A stretch of 64,000 nucleotides of DNA from Camillea tinctor. Lineage: Eukaryota > Ascomycota > Sordariomycetes > Xylariales > Xylariaceae. Positions 11,033-23,398 of the stretch are shown piece by piece (positions within the stretch are counted from its first letter, which is position 1; each line of letters begins with the position of its first letter). The translations under genes and the position numbers were made by a program. The notes below the pieces were generated by a model. The model had not been told where the DNA came from. It saw only the letters and a list, made by a program, of their open reading frames with translations, and made no database searches. The stretch spans positions 436,945 to 500,944 of the forward strand of contig MU394054.1 of NCBI GenBank assembly GCA_022578605.1. Direction: 5' to 3'.

Positions 11033-12214
11033 ATGGCTGTCATAGATGAGATACCCGGCCTAGAGGCTACTGTCCAAGTCGGCGGTCAGGCAGTTGAGGA
11101 ATACGATGATCCGTATCCGAATGAAACCGAAAACGAAGCACAGTTCCTGGCAGAGGTGAAGAACCAGAATCGATCCGTCTCGCTTAACGCAAAACATATT
11201 CCAATTGTCAGGAAGTACATCGAGGCCATATCGGGAGCCGAATTCAGAATCAAATTTGTCAAGCACCCCGATTATAAACATAACTCTCATCATATAGCAA
11301 TCAGGTTCGCTGCTGATCGAAATCCCACCGCCATCATCCATGAACCACGAGAGTGCCGGGAATACAGATGGGACTACACATTCTGGGGCATAGCAAACCA
11401 AGTCTCCCCAACCAAATATACTGCCCAGTCTTTAACATTTGGCAATGTAAAAACCGGTGAGCTCTATTCCCATAATATTGGTCCATGAAGCTAATCTTCT
11501 TGCTATAGTCGATACAGATGAGTTTACAGAGGAGCAAGTCCGTCAACATATCGTTCGTGCTAAGGGCTTAGGCATCCTGAAAGTTTATGTCTATGAAATG
11601 GAGGACACAGACAAAACCCACAAACCTAGCTACAACATTAATATATATCGTATGGATGATTTAGAGATTTCTGAAAAGGCCACTAAAGGTCGCATCTTAA
11701 CAAATGCTGTTAAGTTTGGGGAGCCTAAGATATCTCAGAAACCAAAGGATGAACCGGAGAGCGTATTTACCGATCCCGAGAAACGCCCCCTTGCTATCTT
11801 TGAGTTTATCTACATGTCTAAAGGTGAAAACCCACACGTTTATTTTGAAGAGACATATATAACTAATAAGGCATAGAGGGACTCATCAAGGAAGGTGTTC
11901 TACCAGAACCACTTCCCATTGACAAGATGGATAACGACGAGCTTCGGAAATGGGCACGCGAACAATACATCAAGGTAAGGGTCGGTCTAGACAAAATGTG
12001 AGTTTAGGGTATTGAGGGCTTAGCTAACATGTTATCCAAGGAACGTGATCGATCTGTTAAAGACGAGAAAGACCCAAAGGTCAAGAAGGAGGGGGATGAG
12101 GCACCTCAAAGTGGCCGAAAGCGTGGCCCTGAGGGTACAGAAGCTCCTTTAGCGAAGCGATACAAAGAGAGCCGTCGTAGTGACGGAAGAGTCGAGATTG
12201 ACTTGGAAGACTGA
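11033..12214 (+). CDS. DUF7918 domain protein (intact copy)
   Basis: Exons 11033-11456, 11509-11823, 11877-11974 and 12041-12214 give 336 residues. All three introns have GT...AG ends, and the last contains a CTAAC branch motif. The N-terminal half matches the fungal DUF7918 pattern: start MAVIDEIPGLEATVQV, then YIEAISGAEFRI, a HHIAIRF strand, and a C-terminal RPLAIFEFIYMS strand. The last 60 residues are highly basic (KVKKEGDEA, SGRKRGPEG, AKRYKESRR) and end in an acidic EIDLED tail, so nuclear localisation is plausible. The molecular function of the family is unknown. The domain name comes from recalled pattern similarity. It lies in tandem with the damaged copy upstream, which suggests local duplication. 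Divergence between the copies is large, so the duplication is not recent. Confidence 0.8.
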
Positions 12215-15200
12215 AGGGCTAGGGAGAGAGACCAACATACACAGCAGGCAGCCTTGAAGTTTGTTCAAGCATTGGCAATGGCACTGTGTTTTCGGATAGT
12301 ATAAGGCGAATGAATTGAGTTCTATGAAGACTACAAATGAACCCCTAACTAGTTGAATTTGTATATTGATGTGCATTCCTTCTTCGACCTTTAGAGGCAC
12401 AATGCAACTCCTTTCACAAAGAGATAGGATGATGATCTATATAGTACAGGACGAAGGACGGTGTCCTTTGTCGATTTGTTGATTGTCAAACTTATAGGTA
12501 CCCAAGCAGCCAATTAGGAGTGGAGGATCAAGATCAACGACACACAGCTATTCAAGTTAATGAGGTAATAAAAAGCCCATTTTCTTCCCATAACTACACC
12601 TCCTCAGTCACAACCACAATCCAACACACTAGTGACTTTTGGAGTAAGGTAGTCTTGCGGATCAGTTTCTCAAATGTAAATACCTACCTCAGTTATGATA
12701 TATTTTCTATATCACGATATTAGAAGCTCTACTGTGAAAGTCTCGGGAATTATACCCCATCAGGTATGTAAAATTATCTACTTGGTCAGGAACAAGAGTG
12801 CCTCGAGGTACAAGCAGCAGTATCACAAATGTAGTTCTAATTTCCACATAGGGATAGGTTTCTACTTAGCTAGTAATGACATGAAGATTGCCTCGCTACC
12901 CTAGATGACTTCCTCTAGTTCCGAGAAAATTATAATATAATTCTCCAATCCAGCTTAAGTATAAGTGGGAGGTTGTTCACCCCGAACAGTTGAGGTAGCT
13001 CCGTAGTTGATATTCACGAGATAACATCTATAGTATTTAAAGGTTGTATACCTAGAAGGAGGCCTCCTAATAGGTAGAAATAGCGGTTGAAAATCGACCA
13101 TAGGCCACAATGGTGAGATCAAGCAACAGCCTCCTATCAATACATACGCAACAACTTGAAACTATCTTCAGTGCTTAAGTGAATGCATACCTAGGTATAC
13201 TACGTTGATTTAGAAACTATAATTTCTTTTCTTTTTTTTCTCTTCCTTTTAGAGACAGTTAGTTACAAAGATTAATGCATTCCTTTATTTTCTATCTATA
13301 TAAATTTACTCTGAAATCAAACAGTACGAATGTTAGGTGTCGTAGAGTGAGGCTTACTTTCAGTCCCTCGCAACTTTATACAATTAAGGTTGATAGGTCT
13401 CGTCCGTCCCTAATACAGTATAATATACTATGTATAACGTCGAGGCCTTATTTAGACGATGTAGCTTACTAACCTAGATGGAACACAAAGCATATTGTAG
13501 AAAAAAATAAATCATGTATACTTGTATATTCACTCAAATAGTATTGGACAATGCATAGCACTTTCCCTCTTCGGACACTTTCATCTCAATGATGGCTTAT
13601 AGGCTTGTATAATAATGTATTCCGAAAATGGGCAATTTAAAGGGGTAACTGACGAGTAATTGAGACGTATTAAGCCTATGCTATCTAGATATAGTAGTGA
13701 ACCTAGGACTTAATTGTTCATCTTTTCTTGTTTTATCATTTCTATAACTAGGTAAGTATAGATAGGTCAGCGCCATCGTAAAGGGAAGGTGGAATTCCGT
13801 ATTGTCTATAAAATAATTTCTAAAGCCATTAATATCAAGCGGATCGTAAGATCTAAAATTACAACGTCACAACACTTCAACGTCACAAAGCATCGGTCCT
13901 AGATTTAACTGCGTGATAGTCATAGAGAAACCAGATTTATAATATAGAATTTAAATTCATACCTGTTGTTATTTGGAACAGTTGGGGTCATTAAAGTTTC
14001 GAATCTATCAGAAGAGCCTCAACCGATATTTCCGGAGATCCTAGCATGGATCAATTATATTCCTATACTAATACCTTGCAGTTTCATTACCTTTACTACA
14101 CAATTTTAATGTAGTATTTATATCACCAGAGACTTTTGTTGCCATTTAGAGCTTACAATCCATGACAGAAGTTAGCAGCAACAGTCCCTAACTTCCCCCG
14201 AGGCCCCTATCCTATACTACACACTATTCTATCAGCATGATAAGGGCAAACAGCCTTGCCTACTACTAGCCGGCTGACTCATCAGGCTGTACATCTAGCA
14301 ACCCACCGATGAGCCAAGAACCCGAGTGAGAGTTCGGATAGGAGAGGTACTAGTTTGTCCTTGTCTACGTATGCTTTCTAGTTGGCTTCCTCTGCCATGA
14401 AGCCTCCGTTCACGTGCTCCTCCTCCCTCCCATCAGACGCAGCGGGTCGTCCGTAAACTCGGTCTCACCGTCTAGTCATCTCTAGGGCCGAGCAGAAGAG
14501 GAAACCAGCGGTAGGCGAGCCCACCTCAGGAGAAGAAACGACGTAATAGGAGCCGCCTGTAGCATGTCTACCCCGGTCGTCAAAGGGAATAAGAAATCAC
14601 TAGTGACAGAGGTAGCTCGATGGCTCAGCCTTCCACTAGCTCCGGACATTCTATCAAGCAAGCGCCCTCGCGGGACGGACTCCACATCTAAGCAGCCTCG
14701 TATGTGAACTGGAGGGAGGGAGTTGAAAAAAAATTATTAAGCCACAGGACTAGCCTCCTTCGAAGAGGTCGAGACCCCCCAGTCTCATGATATGTAACCC
14801 TGGGACCAACGATAACGTTCCCTTCCCGTCGCTGTCGATGTATCTAGTGCAGCTAGCGTAGGTAAGAACCAGCGGCATTAACACGGCCGCATATAATACG
14901 GCCTAAAAGAGAGAGCGGGAGGGTCAGAGAACATCTCACAGCCCCCCGTCCCCCTCCCTCCCGGAAAGTGGGAAGGCTTTTTTTATTACTTGTCAACTAT
15001 CTACTGTATAGAGTCTCTCGGTATAGGGATCCTGGGGGGTAGGATAGGAGGGAAGGGGAAGGAAACCAGCTTGACGCCCACGACGAGGTAGGTAGGTATT
15101 TCCTCCTCTCATTCTCCCTCCCCCTCTTACCTCACGCTAGATCGTACGACCGCTCTCCGTCTATCAATCTCTGTCTCCTAGCCCTGCCGGAGTATGCAGC

Positions 15201-18200
15201 GAGCAGCGGAGACCATGCCCTGCGCTGTCCACCTACCGAGGGGAAGAAGCAAAAGAGGACATGACAACCACTGACGTGTATAAACTATCTCTGTAGCCAA
15301 GTCGTGCTATCGTGTAACAACCCTCCCATTACGTAGGTCCCTTTCCCCCTTCCCCTCCTTCTTCCCTCCCGCGATGTGGACACATGAAGCCGGAGACGAT
15401 CCGATACACATGTAGATCGATAATTTCTTTTCCGTAATACTACTAACCGACTTACCTTTTTTTTCTTGCCCCTTCCCCAGGACCCCTCTTCCTTCGGTCT
15501 CTAATCATCCTCCCTGCTTCCTTCATCCTAATGTCTCTCGCGTCATCCTTTAGCGTGCTCATTTTCGTTTTCCGGTGTATCTACAAGAGATATGTATGCA
15601 TTGTATACGCACGCGCGCACGTATTTGCTTGTACACGTATATATAACCTTATCTTACCCCTACGCACGTACGTAGTTAGAAAATACCGAAAGCGGGAGCG
15701 AGAGAGAGAAGGAAGAGAGAAACAAAATAGAGGATATATCCACTTGGGGCCGTCGGCGGCGATGTCTGCCTGATGCTGATGAGTAGCTTATGAGTAAGCT
15801 TAATCTCTCGCGCCGGCAGTGGTTAGTCCTCAATTTGTATTGTGTAATACATGGAGATGGGCCTTATGGGCGGCATGGTTATGTGCGGTACTTTGTTTCC
15901 CAAGTCCCCTGTGGCTTTTTTTTTTCTTTAGTTATTTTCATTTAAATTCCACTTCCTTTTCTCTTACTCCCGCCGCTGATGACGCGTTCTCTTAGGGGAA
16001 GAGGGGGGGCCGGCCCTGATCCCTCCTCGTGACTACGTACTATCCTTGTCCTATCTTCAATGTCTGCCCTAATGCAGTTATTTTGTTCTTTATTTTGTTC
16101 TTCTTTTTTTTTTAATCTCTTGTTCTTTTTTGTGATCGCGCCCAACATCGTCTTCGCCGCTACTGCTTTGGTGGTGTGCGTTGCCCACGATACTTACACC
16201 CATACGTATGCAGCCTGTATTGGCACGCCGAGAGTCGATTCGTGCCAAGGAGGAAATCAGGATGGTGAAGAGCTTGCGCGTATACTGGATACCGAAGACT
16301 ATGTATGCCGTAAGCCCTCGGGGAAATCTGGCCTTGGATTTGTCTTACTTCTTGGTGACACCGAGGGGATCTATCAATATGCTTACTAGGATATTGTAGC
16401 TTGCGTCGGTGATGTTCATGATGACGATGGTGATAATTATATCAAATTGTGCTTCCGAAATCTTTCGGATACGCAACCGAACCACCTAACCCAACCCATA
16501 GTTTTTTTGTCCTAACTCCTGGTCCGTTTTTTCCCCTTTACCTCACGGATATGAATAACCCCAAGTATCCACACCTAACCCCGAATCATTTTAGATCGGG
16601 TGTGTGTTAAGTAGATAATCCAGCTAGCATATGGGTTTCCCCGTCTCTCTAATCCCTTTTACTATACCATCTCCGGTGAGATTGATCCACTGATCAAGGC
16701 TGAGGATAGTAGCCAATCTGCGCTACGCAGGAACTTAGGCAAACCTAGCGTTAGCGATTCATCTGTTACAGATACTTTACATGATGTCTTGCTTATAGAT
16801 CATCGAATGCGACCTAACGAGCCCCTTAATAGCGTCTGTTCTCGAGATAGGGACTTAAGTAAACCCGTCAATCTCGTACTTACGAAGTGCCTTCGGAGAC
16901 AGAATCCAGTGGCACGACCGTCGACAGATCATTACGGGTAGTTATCAGGAAAACCCCCCTGTTGGAAATGCACAATATTAATTACACCGCAATAATGCTA
17001 TAGTATACTGCCGGATAACGGAGGGCGAGACGGGATGAGACGAGATAGGATGAACTACGTAGGAGTGGAGGTGAAGTAACCGAGATATAAAGATCTCGGT
17101 GTTCGTAAATGGGGGCGAGCGACGGGTGACGTGCCATGTATAGATTTTCTCAAGGATGAATACCCACGTAGTTTCTTTTCCCCTTCTTTCTTCTCAGTCC
17201 CGGGAGCGGAAAGTGACGTATAAGGACATGGTATTATATGGAACAGATTTGATCCGTTTCTTGTGTGTGGGATAGGTAGTGTAGTTTCAAGATATTGCTA
17301 CGCTGGCCTTTACAAGGCAACCCGAAGCGGTCTGAAGCCATGGGCCAACAGTGTACGTAGTCTAAACCTCGACCGTTTCGCAACTATAGTGAGTGAGCGG
17401 GAGCTCCTTTAGCTCCAGCGACATGACCATCTGCTCGCAGCTCCTGGGCATCACATGCAGTATAGTAGTAGGATGGTTACGCTTAGTTGCTGTTGCAGTA
17501 CTTTGAGGCTGACTCCCGTTGATTCTACTCACTACTACCGCCTACTTACCAAGGAGCACTGAGACCCGGGTAAGTGGGCTTGACTTACCGGTTCACACCG
17601 CAAGTACCGACACGTGGCCCGCTGCGCAATAGAGGTGGCATTCCGTTTACCGAATGCGAGCAAACGACTATCTACATAGTGACGAAGCAACTATTGACCC
17701 GGCCCACGTCAAGTGAAGGAACTCAGGAACCGATAAGGAAGATGTGATACACAGGGACGAAAAGAAAAGGGAAGCCCCATCAACGAGTTATGTACTAGGC
17801 TACGGCAAATGAGCACGGTTGTTTGTCTACCTAGGTGTAAGTTCTCTCGTAAGCGCGCCAATTACTACCCGGGAAGACGATGGTGGAGTCTACGGGAAGT
17901 GGAAGCACTTGCGTGGTTCAGCACGAGCACGTGCTCATGCATCTCTGCTTCCTCAGCCTTCTCGAAAGGCAGGATCATCAGGGTCGAGTGAGATTGATAA
18001 ATAAAAAAAGTGAGATGTAAGATTTTCGAGGGCTCCGTTCTAAACCCGATACAAACTCACGTGTAGTTAGCTGTAATGTACGACTAGCTTACAAGGTGAG
18101 ATAGATATACACTACATACTATATTACATATACCTAGGTATGTACTAGGTAGATCATTCGCTCCCACATCACGAAGTTTTCAACTCATCTCCCTCCCCCT

Positions 18201-21200
18201 ACCTACCCCATACACCGGGTACCTATATACAGGGTCAAATTAATACTTACACTACCCGACAACCTGGAAGCAGGGGATAACTTGGTGTGTTACTACATTA
18301 GTACTCTTCGCCTGAATAGGATATATAGTAGTGATTCTCAAGTTAGGCTGTCGTAACTGGGTTTGGTGACGACAAAACGAACAAGCGTTACCATCGCATC
18401 GCTACATTAATAAACCAAGTTAGTTACCAAAGAAGGGAAAGGTTTGTCATGCCGTCATCTGAAGATCTACAGGGATGGATCTCGCCTCTTTTGCCCCGGA
18501 ACTGCGGTTTTCCAGTTCCCCACTAGACAGAGTGCATGGCTCGTGCTTTGAAGAAAAAAAAAAAGAGACGCGCGTCCCAGAGGAAGGCCAAGCGCATCCT
18601 TACCATTTACGGCGCAACTTGCTGTGTACGCCGACTGGAATTTCTCATGATGGCGTCCAATCAGTTATAATTCCACGTGGACCTTGGAAGGGGTAAAAGG
18701 GGGAAAGGGGGTATATTGCCTTTTTGCTTTTGCTTCTTTGATAGTTATATATATATTTATATATATTAAGTAAGGGAGAAGGTTGACAACCGAATATGTA
18801 TCTTTAAACCTGAAGAGTTCTGTATAGTGTAGGTGTACCGAGGTATATACTACCTAGTCATAGTCGTACATCCGGAGAATGATTAAAGGGTCCCGATTAA
18901 TGATGGGTCCCAGTGCTAAACGTGTGACAGAAATAGAATGGAGATGCCAAGGCCACGGATACTTTTGCGTTACATGTGATAACCTGGTAACTCAACGATA
19001 TGCTTGCCGGTTTTGACAATGGTTTGGAGAGCAGCGGTCCTCTTATCCTCTATTACTCGGATCATACCGTAGAGGGATGAAAACCCTCCTCCGCTACTAA
19101 TGAGGCTCTATTTCATGGCCTTTTCTATATTTCACTTCAAGAGCTAAACAAAGATTAAAATAAGATAAAATATACAAGAAAATTAAACTAGAATCTCGGT
19201 CTCGCTTAATTAGAATTAACACGTTCGTCTGATCAATCCACGTAAGTAATCAATTTCTCCACGCATAGATCATGGCTATCCTAGGCTACTTGCCGGCGCT
19301 TGAGATAAAATGATATTTCATTCCGCGATATTGTCAATGCCTACCTACCAACCTGGTAACATGCTATGGCCATGCCTAACGCACAGAAATGTTAAAAAGA
19401 ATGCGGCAGACGTGTTGCCAAGCCACGGATATTGAATCAAGCTTTCTCTGTGATTATATTCGTTGCCGGAAGGCTTGCGAGTCGACAACACATCATTTTT
19501 TGGTGAAGAAAGCCCAAGATGGCAGGCAACGTAACATTAAACGCCGGGAAGGGAAATGAGCAGCTCGGTAGCAAGTCGTTGGGACCATAGCCGTGGGATT
19601 CGTTAGGGGATGGACAAGGCCACGATTGGTCGGAAACGCGCAAGCCTCTTTGTAAGGGAATGGGGGACGCGCAAGCGTTTTGGTTTCTGGCGCAATTCTC
19701 GCACTAGCCGAAAGACACGCAGACAACACCACCACCTCACCCTACGGTACACGACTTATACCATACTACACAACCCAAGACAAGACTCGACGAACCCACA
19801 CGTGATGATCGTCGTTCTCTCGCAAAGGCCAGATGATACATATGCCATGCAATAGGTGGATATGTATGATCGATACCCACGAGCCGCGAATCGGGACCTT
19901 TTGATAGCGGAGAGAAGGAAAAAAAAAAGACCACTGGAAAGTCAAATCTTTAATGGTGAGCCTGAAAGGAGTAGAAGTGGAGGAGGAGGGGAAAGACGCG
20001 ACACCGTCATAAGTTTCCCCTCCCTTTCTCTCTCTCTCTCTCCTCTTCCCCTCCAAATCTAAACTAAGCTGGCCTCAACGTTTACGCCAAGCCTTATTAT
20101 TCGTCCCTTCATATCCGGTCAGGCAAGTTAAACGGCGCCGGCGCAATAAAGTTGAGGCTCTGTATACGTATAGATGTGGTGTAGGTTGGGTGGATAAGTT
20201 GCACTTTGTGTACCCTAGCGTACAGACATACGATAATAAGTTCGTAGGTTGGTTAGGTTAGGTTAGGTAGATATTATACATATGTAACTTACACGTTTGT
20301 AAATCGGGTATCTAGCGCAGCATACGTGCTGTATGCAAGAGACATGTAATCTGTGTACATCACCTATGTACCTACATTTATTCAATCTATCTCTCACTAT
20401 TCGGTCCGTGGGATGGGTGAGAAAGTCGGGATTTCGAGAATTCGATATCGGTCTCCCGGCTTTCTCACTGAAACGATCGACAAACCGGCATGTAACCTGG
20501 AAATGTAAGCTAAGGGAGAAAGAGGGGGGAAATGCCTTGCGAACACATCGAACTCTTTTTTTCTCTTGCACGTTTCAGCCCAGCCGATCCCGATCCTTTA
20601 AGGCCTTTTTATGTAGGCATGAGAATATGAGCCGAGCGAGGCTGATGATCGTAACACCAAAGGCATTGCTTAATGGGGTTTACTTTCGGTGACAAGACGA
20701 CCCGGTTTAGATTCTATGGCAAAGATCTATGCACGTGCGTCCTTAGGTATGCCTATGAGCAGGACTGGACTATGGGTATCGTACCCGATAACTAGCAAAC
20801 TAGATGAGACAGGGTGTTTCTGATAATGCTGACAGGGGTTAGAGGAGGGGAGGGGGAATGGGAAATCTGCTGAAAAGGGAAAAGAAGGAGAAGAATCAAA
20901 AGAAGAATGACAATATGCGCCATGTTAATGATGATGGTGATAATGAGATATCAGCCTCGTCCGCGATACTTCTGCCACAAGGTAGTTGAGATATGTAAGT
21001 AGTATAGCATCGTCACTATCCAGGTAGGTCTTGTTCTTGTTCTTCCATGTTAGTTGATAGGTACCCCAAGAAGGGAAACCTAGTCTGTTAATCTACCAAT
21101 CACGACCCAGATCCCATTCTGTACGCAGCAGATTGGGATCCACATTTCCCCGTCCAGCCTGGGGCTGTGCGGGAAGAAAGAGGGTCGCCCACCCAGAAGC

Positions 21201-23398
21201 CAGCTAGCCAGCCTTAATATAACCGCGCACTAAGCCCGTTTCGGTATGTCAGCAGCCACAATTAGCAAGTAGCCACGCCTCGTCATCGCCACCTTGGACC
21301 GGCAGCACCATTTTAACCTAAGACAATGTGATGCATGCATGTATGTAATCGTACAGCACGAAGAGCGAGTTCGGCCAATGGCATTCTCGACGCGGCTTAT
21401 TATTATTTTTACTGTCGATACACTTCCGAGGGCAATTGGTACCCACGGTTAGAATAGGTTAGGAATTGGAACGTGACATTCATAAAGCAAACAACCAAAA
21501 AAAAAAAAGTGAATAAGAAAAATGCCTTCTAAAATGCCTATAAGCATGATATTGTGTATAGTTTTAGTTGTAATAGGTTGGTACTAAACGGAGCCACGAC
21601 CTGGGCTGGGACGGAGGTTATACCTGTATTTAGATATTTAGGTTTATGGTTTAGTTACTTATAGCGATACTTTTTAGGATGTACATATACTTCACTAGAC
21701 TGGGCTATATCCATGCAGTACTTACATACATCCTGTATACATCCTACTTATTTACTCATTACCTATTTCATTGTCGCAAAGAATTGCTTGCATAGCTGGT
21801 TAAAAGAAAAAGAGTATAAAATTTGGATTAGGTTTTTGTTTTGATCTTTAGGTATAACTAGATAGGTACTATTCGATTCCCCTGGCTGGCTGGCTGGTTG
21901 GCCGGCTTCCAACTTGCTGGTCCGTATGTGTTCGTATGCGTTCGGTATTCGTATGTAGTTGTATGTGTAAGCATATACGTAGTTGTAAGACCGGTACCTA
22001 CACAGGAAGTCAACTAACCTAGGTTCCAAGGTAGTATGCATCCCATAGGTAGGTGGTGGTTTCGTAGTGTCAAACTACATTATAGACGATAGTCACTGCG
22101 ACCCACCAAGATGGCGAATGCGTGTTATGTGATTGGCCCTCATAGTTTGAAGAGACGCGCGTTCACCTTTAATCAGTGACCCTCCGCTGCACTTTCTCCC
22201 CTTCGGCTCCCCCCAGTCCCTCCTTCTATCTCCTCCCGCTCTGCCCTTTTCCCTTGGTTAAGAGAGAAAGAGGGTCCCGCTCTGTGAACCTTCCAACCAA
22301 TACTGGCTCGACTGGCCTGTTCGAAAGTTACAGGCGGAGGAGGTCTACGCAACGTCCTGACTTGCCTTACGCATGCACTTACTCCACTATCCTCGTCCTA
22401 ATCATCGCCTTTTTTTTTCCTTTTTACCTTTTTTACCTTTCCGCCCAGTCCCAGTCCCAGTCCCAGTCACCCCCAAACCCACCCAGTCCACCATAGTCCC
22501 CCCATCCGTACCTACCTAGTAGTCCACACCTCCCTTAAACTTGTGTACATACACTTTACTTACCCAAACTAAAAACCATCCTGCCTATTATCTAACCTTG
22601 TCTACCTTTTTCTTTTTTTTCTTTTCTTACCTCGCTTTATATTTTATATTTTATTATTATTCTATTCTGAATCCTTTTTCTACTTATCCCTTCCCCCACC
22701 CTTTTCAAGGTGACCTTTAACCTAGGATTTCAACCCTTGAATAAACCTTCCCGTCGTCCGCATCGTGAGTCGTCTGAACACCATTACTCACCATCACCAC
22801 CACCATCATCGCCGTCGCCGTCGTCATCGTCAATACTAATCCTCGACGATAACCCCGACCGCACTGTCATTCGCTTGAAATCTTCTAATCACCTCAATCG
22901 CGAACATCGGACGGGTATTTATTCAGCGACTACCCTAGAATTAGAGGGAAGTAAAAAAAGAGGGAAGAAAAAGGAAAAAGAAAAGAAAAAAGGAGGAACC
23001 ACGAATGCCAGCAGCATCCGACTTCTGACCCGCAGAGGGAATTGGCCCATCTGCGAATCAAGCCTATTAGTTTCTGTCTCATCTTCTTACCGACTTGGAC
23101 TCCGGACGGACCACCATCCCTCCTCGGTGGCAATCCTCGCTGATGAAGGTGTCCACATCACTCATCACCCCGCTGACGACGTGTGTGCCTGCTACGTAGC
23201 TTTCCTCTCAATCGGACCCTACAGTATCCATATTTCACCTCAAGTCCTATAACATCAATTAGATAGAGAGAAGGGCCTTAGGAAGATCTTCCATCTGCCT
23301 ATCTCGTTATACAGCATCTGTCTTTACTGCTCTGACACCGGCATATTTTTATATATTTTCCATTTATTCATTTATTTATTCGATAACACATACACACC
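12215..23398. other. 11-kb region without a recognisable gene
   Basis: No ORF here has a domain, plausible splice structure or protein-like composition that I can defend. Hand counts show a RIP-like dinucleotide bias in some patches (for example 13321-13440) but not in others. The final 1.2 kb is probably the long leader and promoter of PNG1: it is pyrimidine-rich, carries a (CCCAGT)4 repeat, and contains a 180-codon low-complexity ORF at 22710-23252 in a different frame from PNG1. A 109-codon ORF at 16060-16389 has a hydrophobic N-terminus and four later cysteines, but it begins in a T-rich tract and is not supported as a gene. No tRNA or transposon ends were found. Confidence 0.55.
22444..22467. 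repeat. (CCCAGT)4 microsatellite
   Basis: Four perfect hexanucleotide copies in the pyrimidine-rich DNA upstream of PNG1. Confidence 0.85.

Noticed and set aside
17924..17935. 12-bp palindrome GAGCACGTGCTC with a CACGTG core
   Set aside because: Matches a bHLH-type site, but it sits in the gene desert with no gene within several kb, and such words are expected by chance in 64 kb.
20251..20270. TTAGG-like repeat suggesting telomeric DNA
   Set aside because: Only three GGTTA units without the fungal TTAGGG hexamer, and flanked by ordinary spacer sequence.
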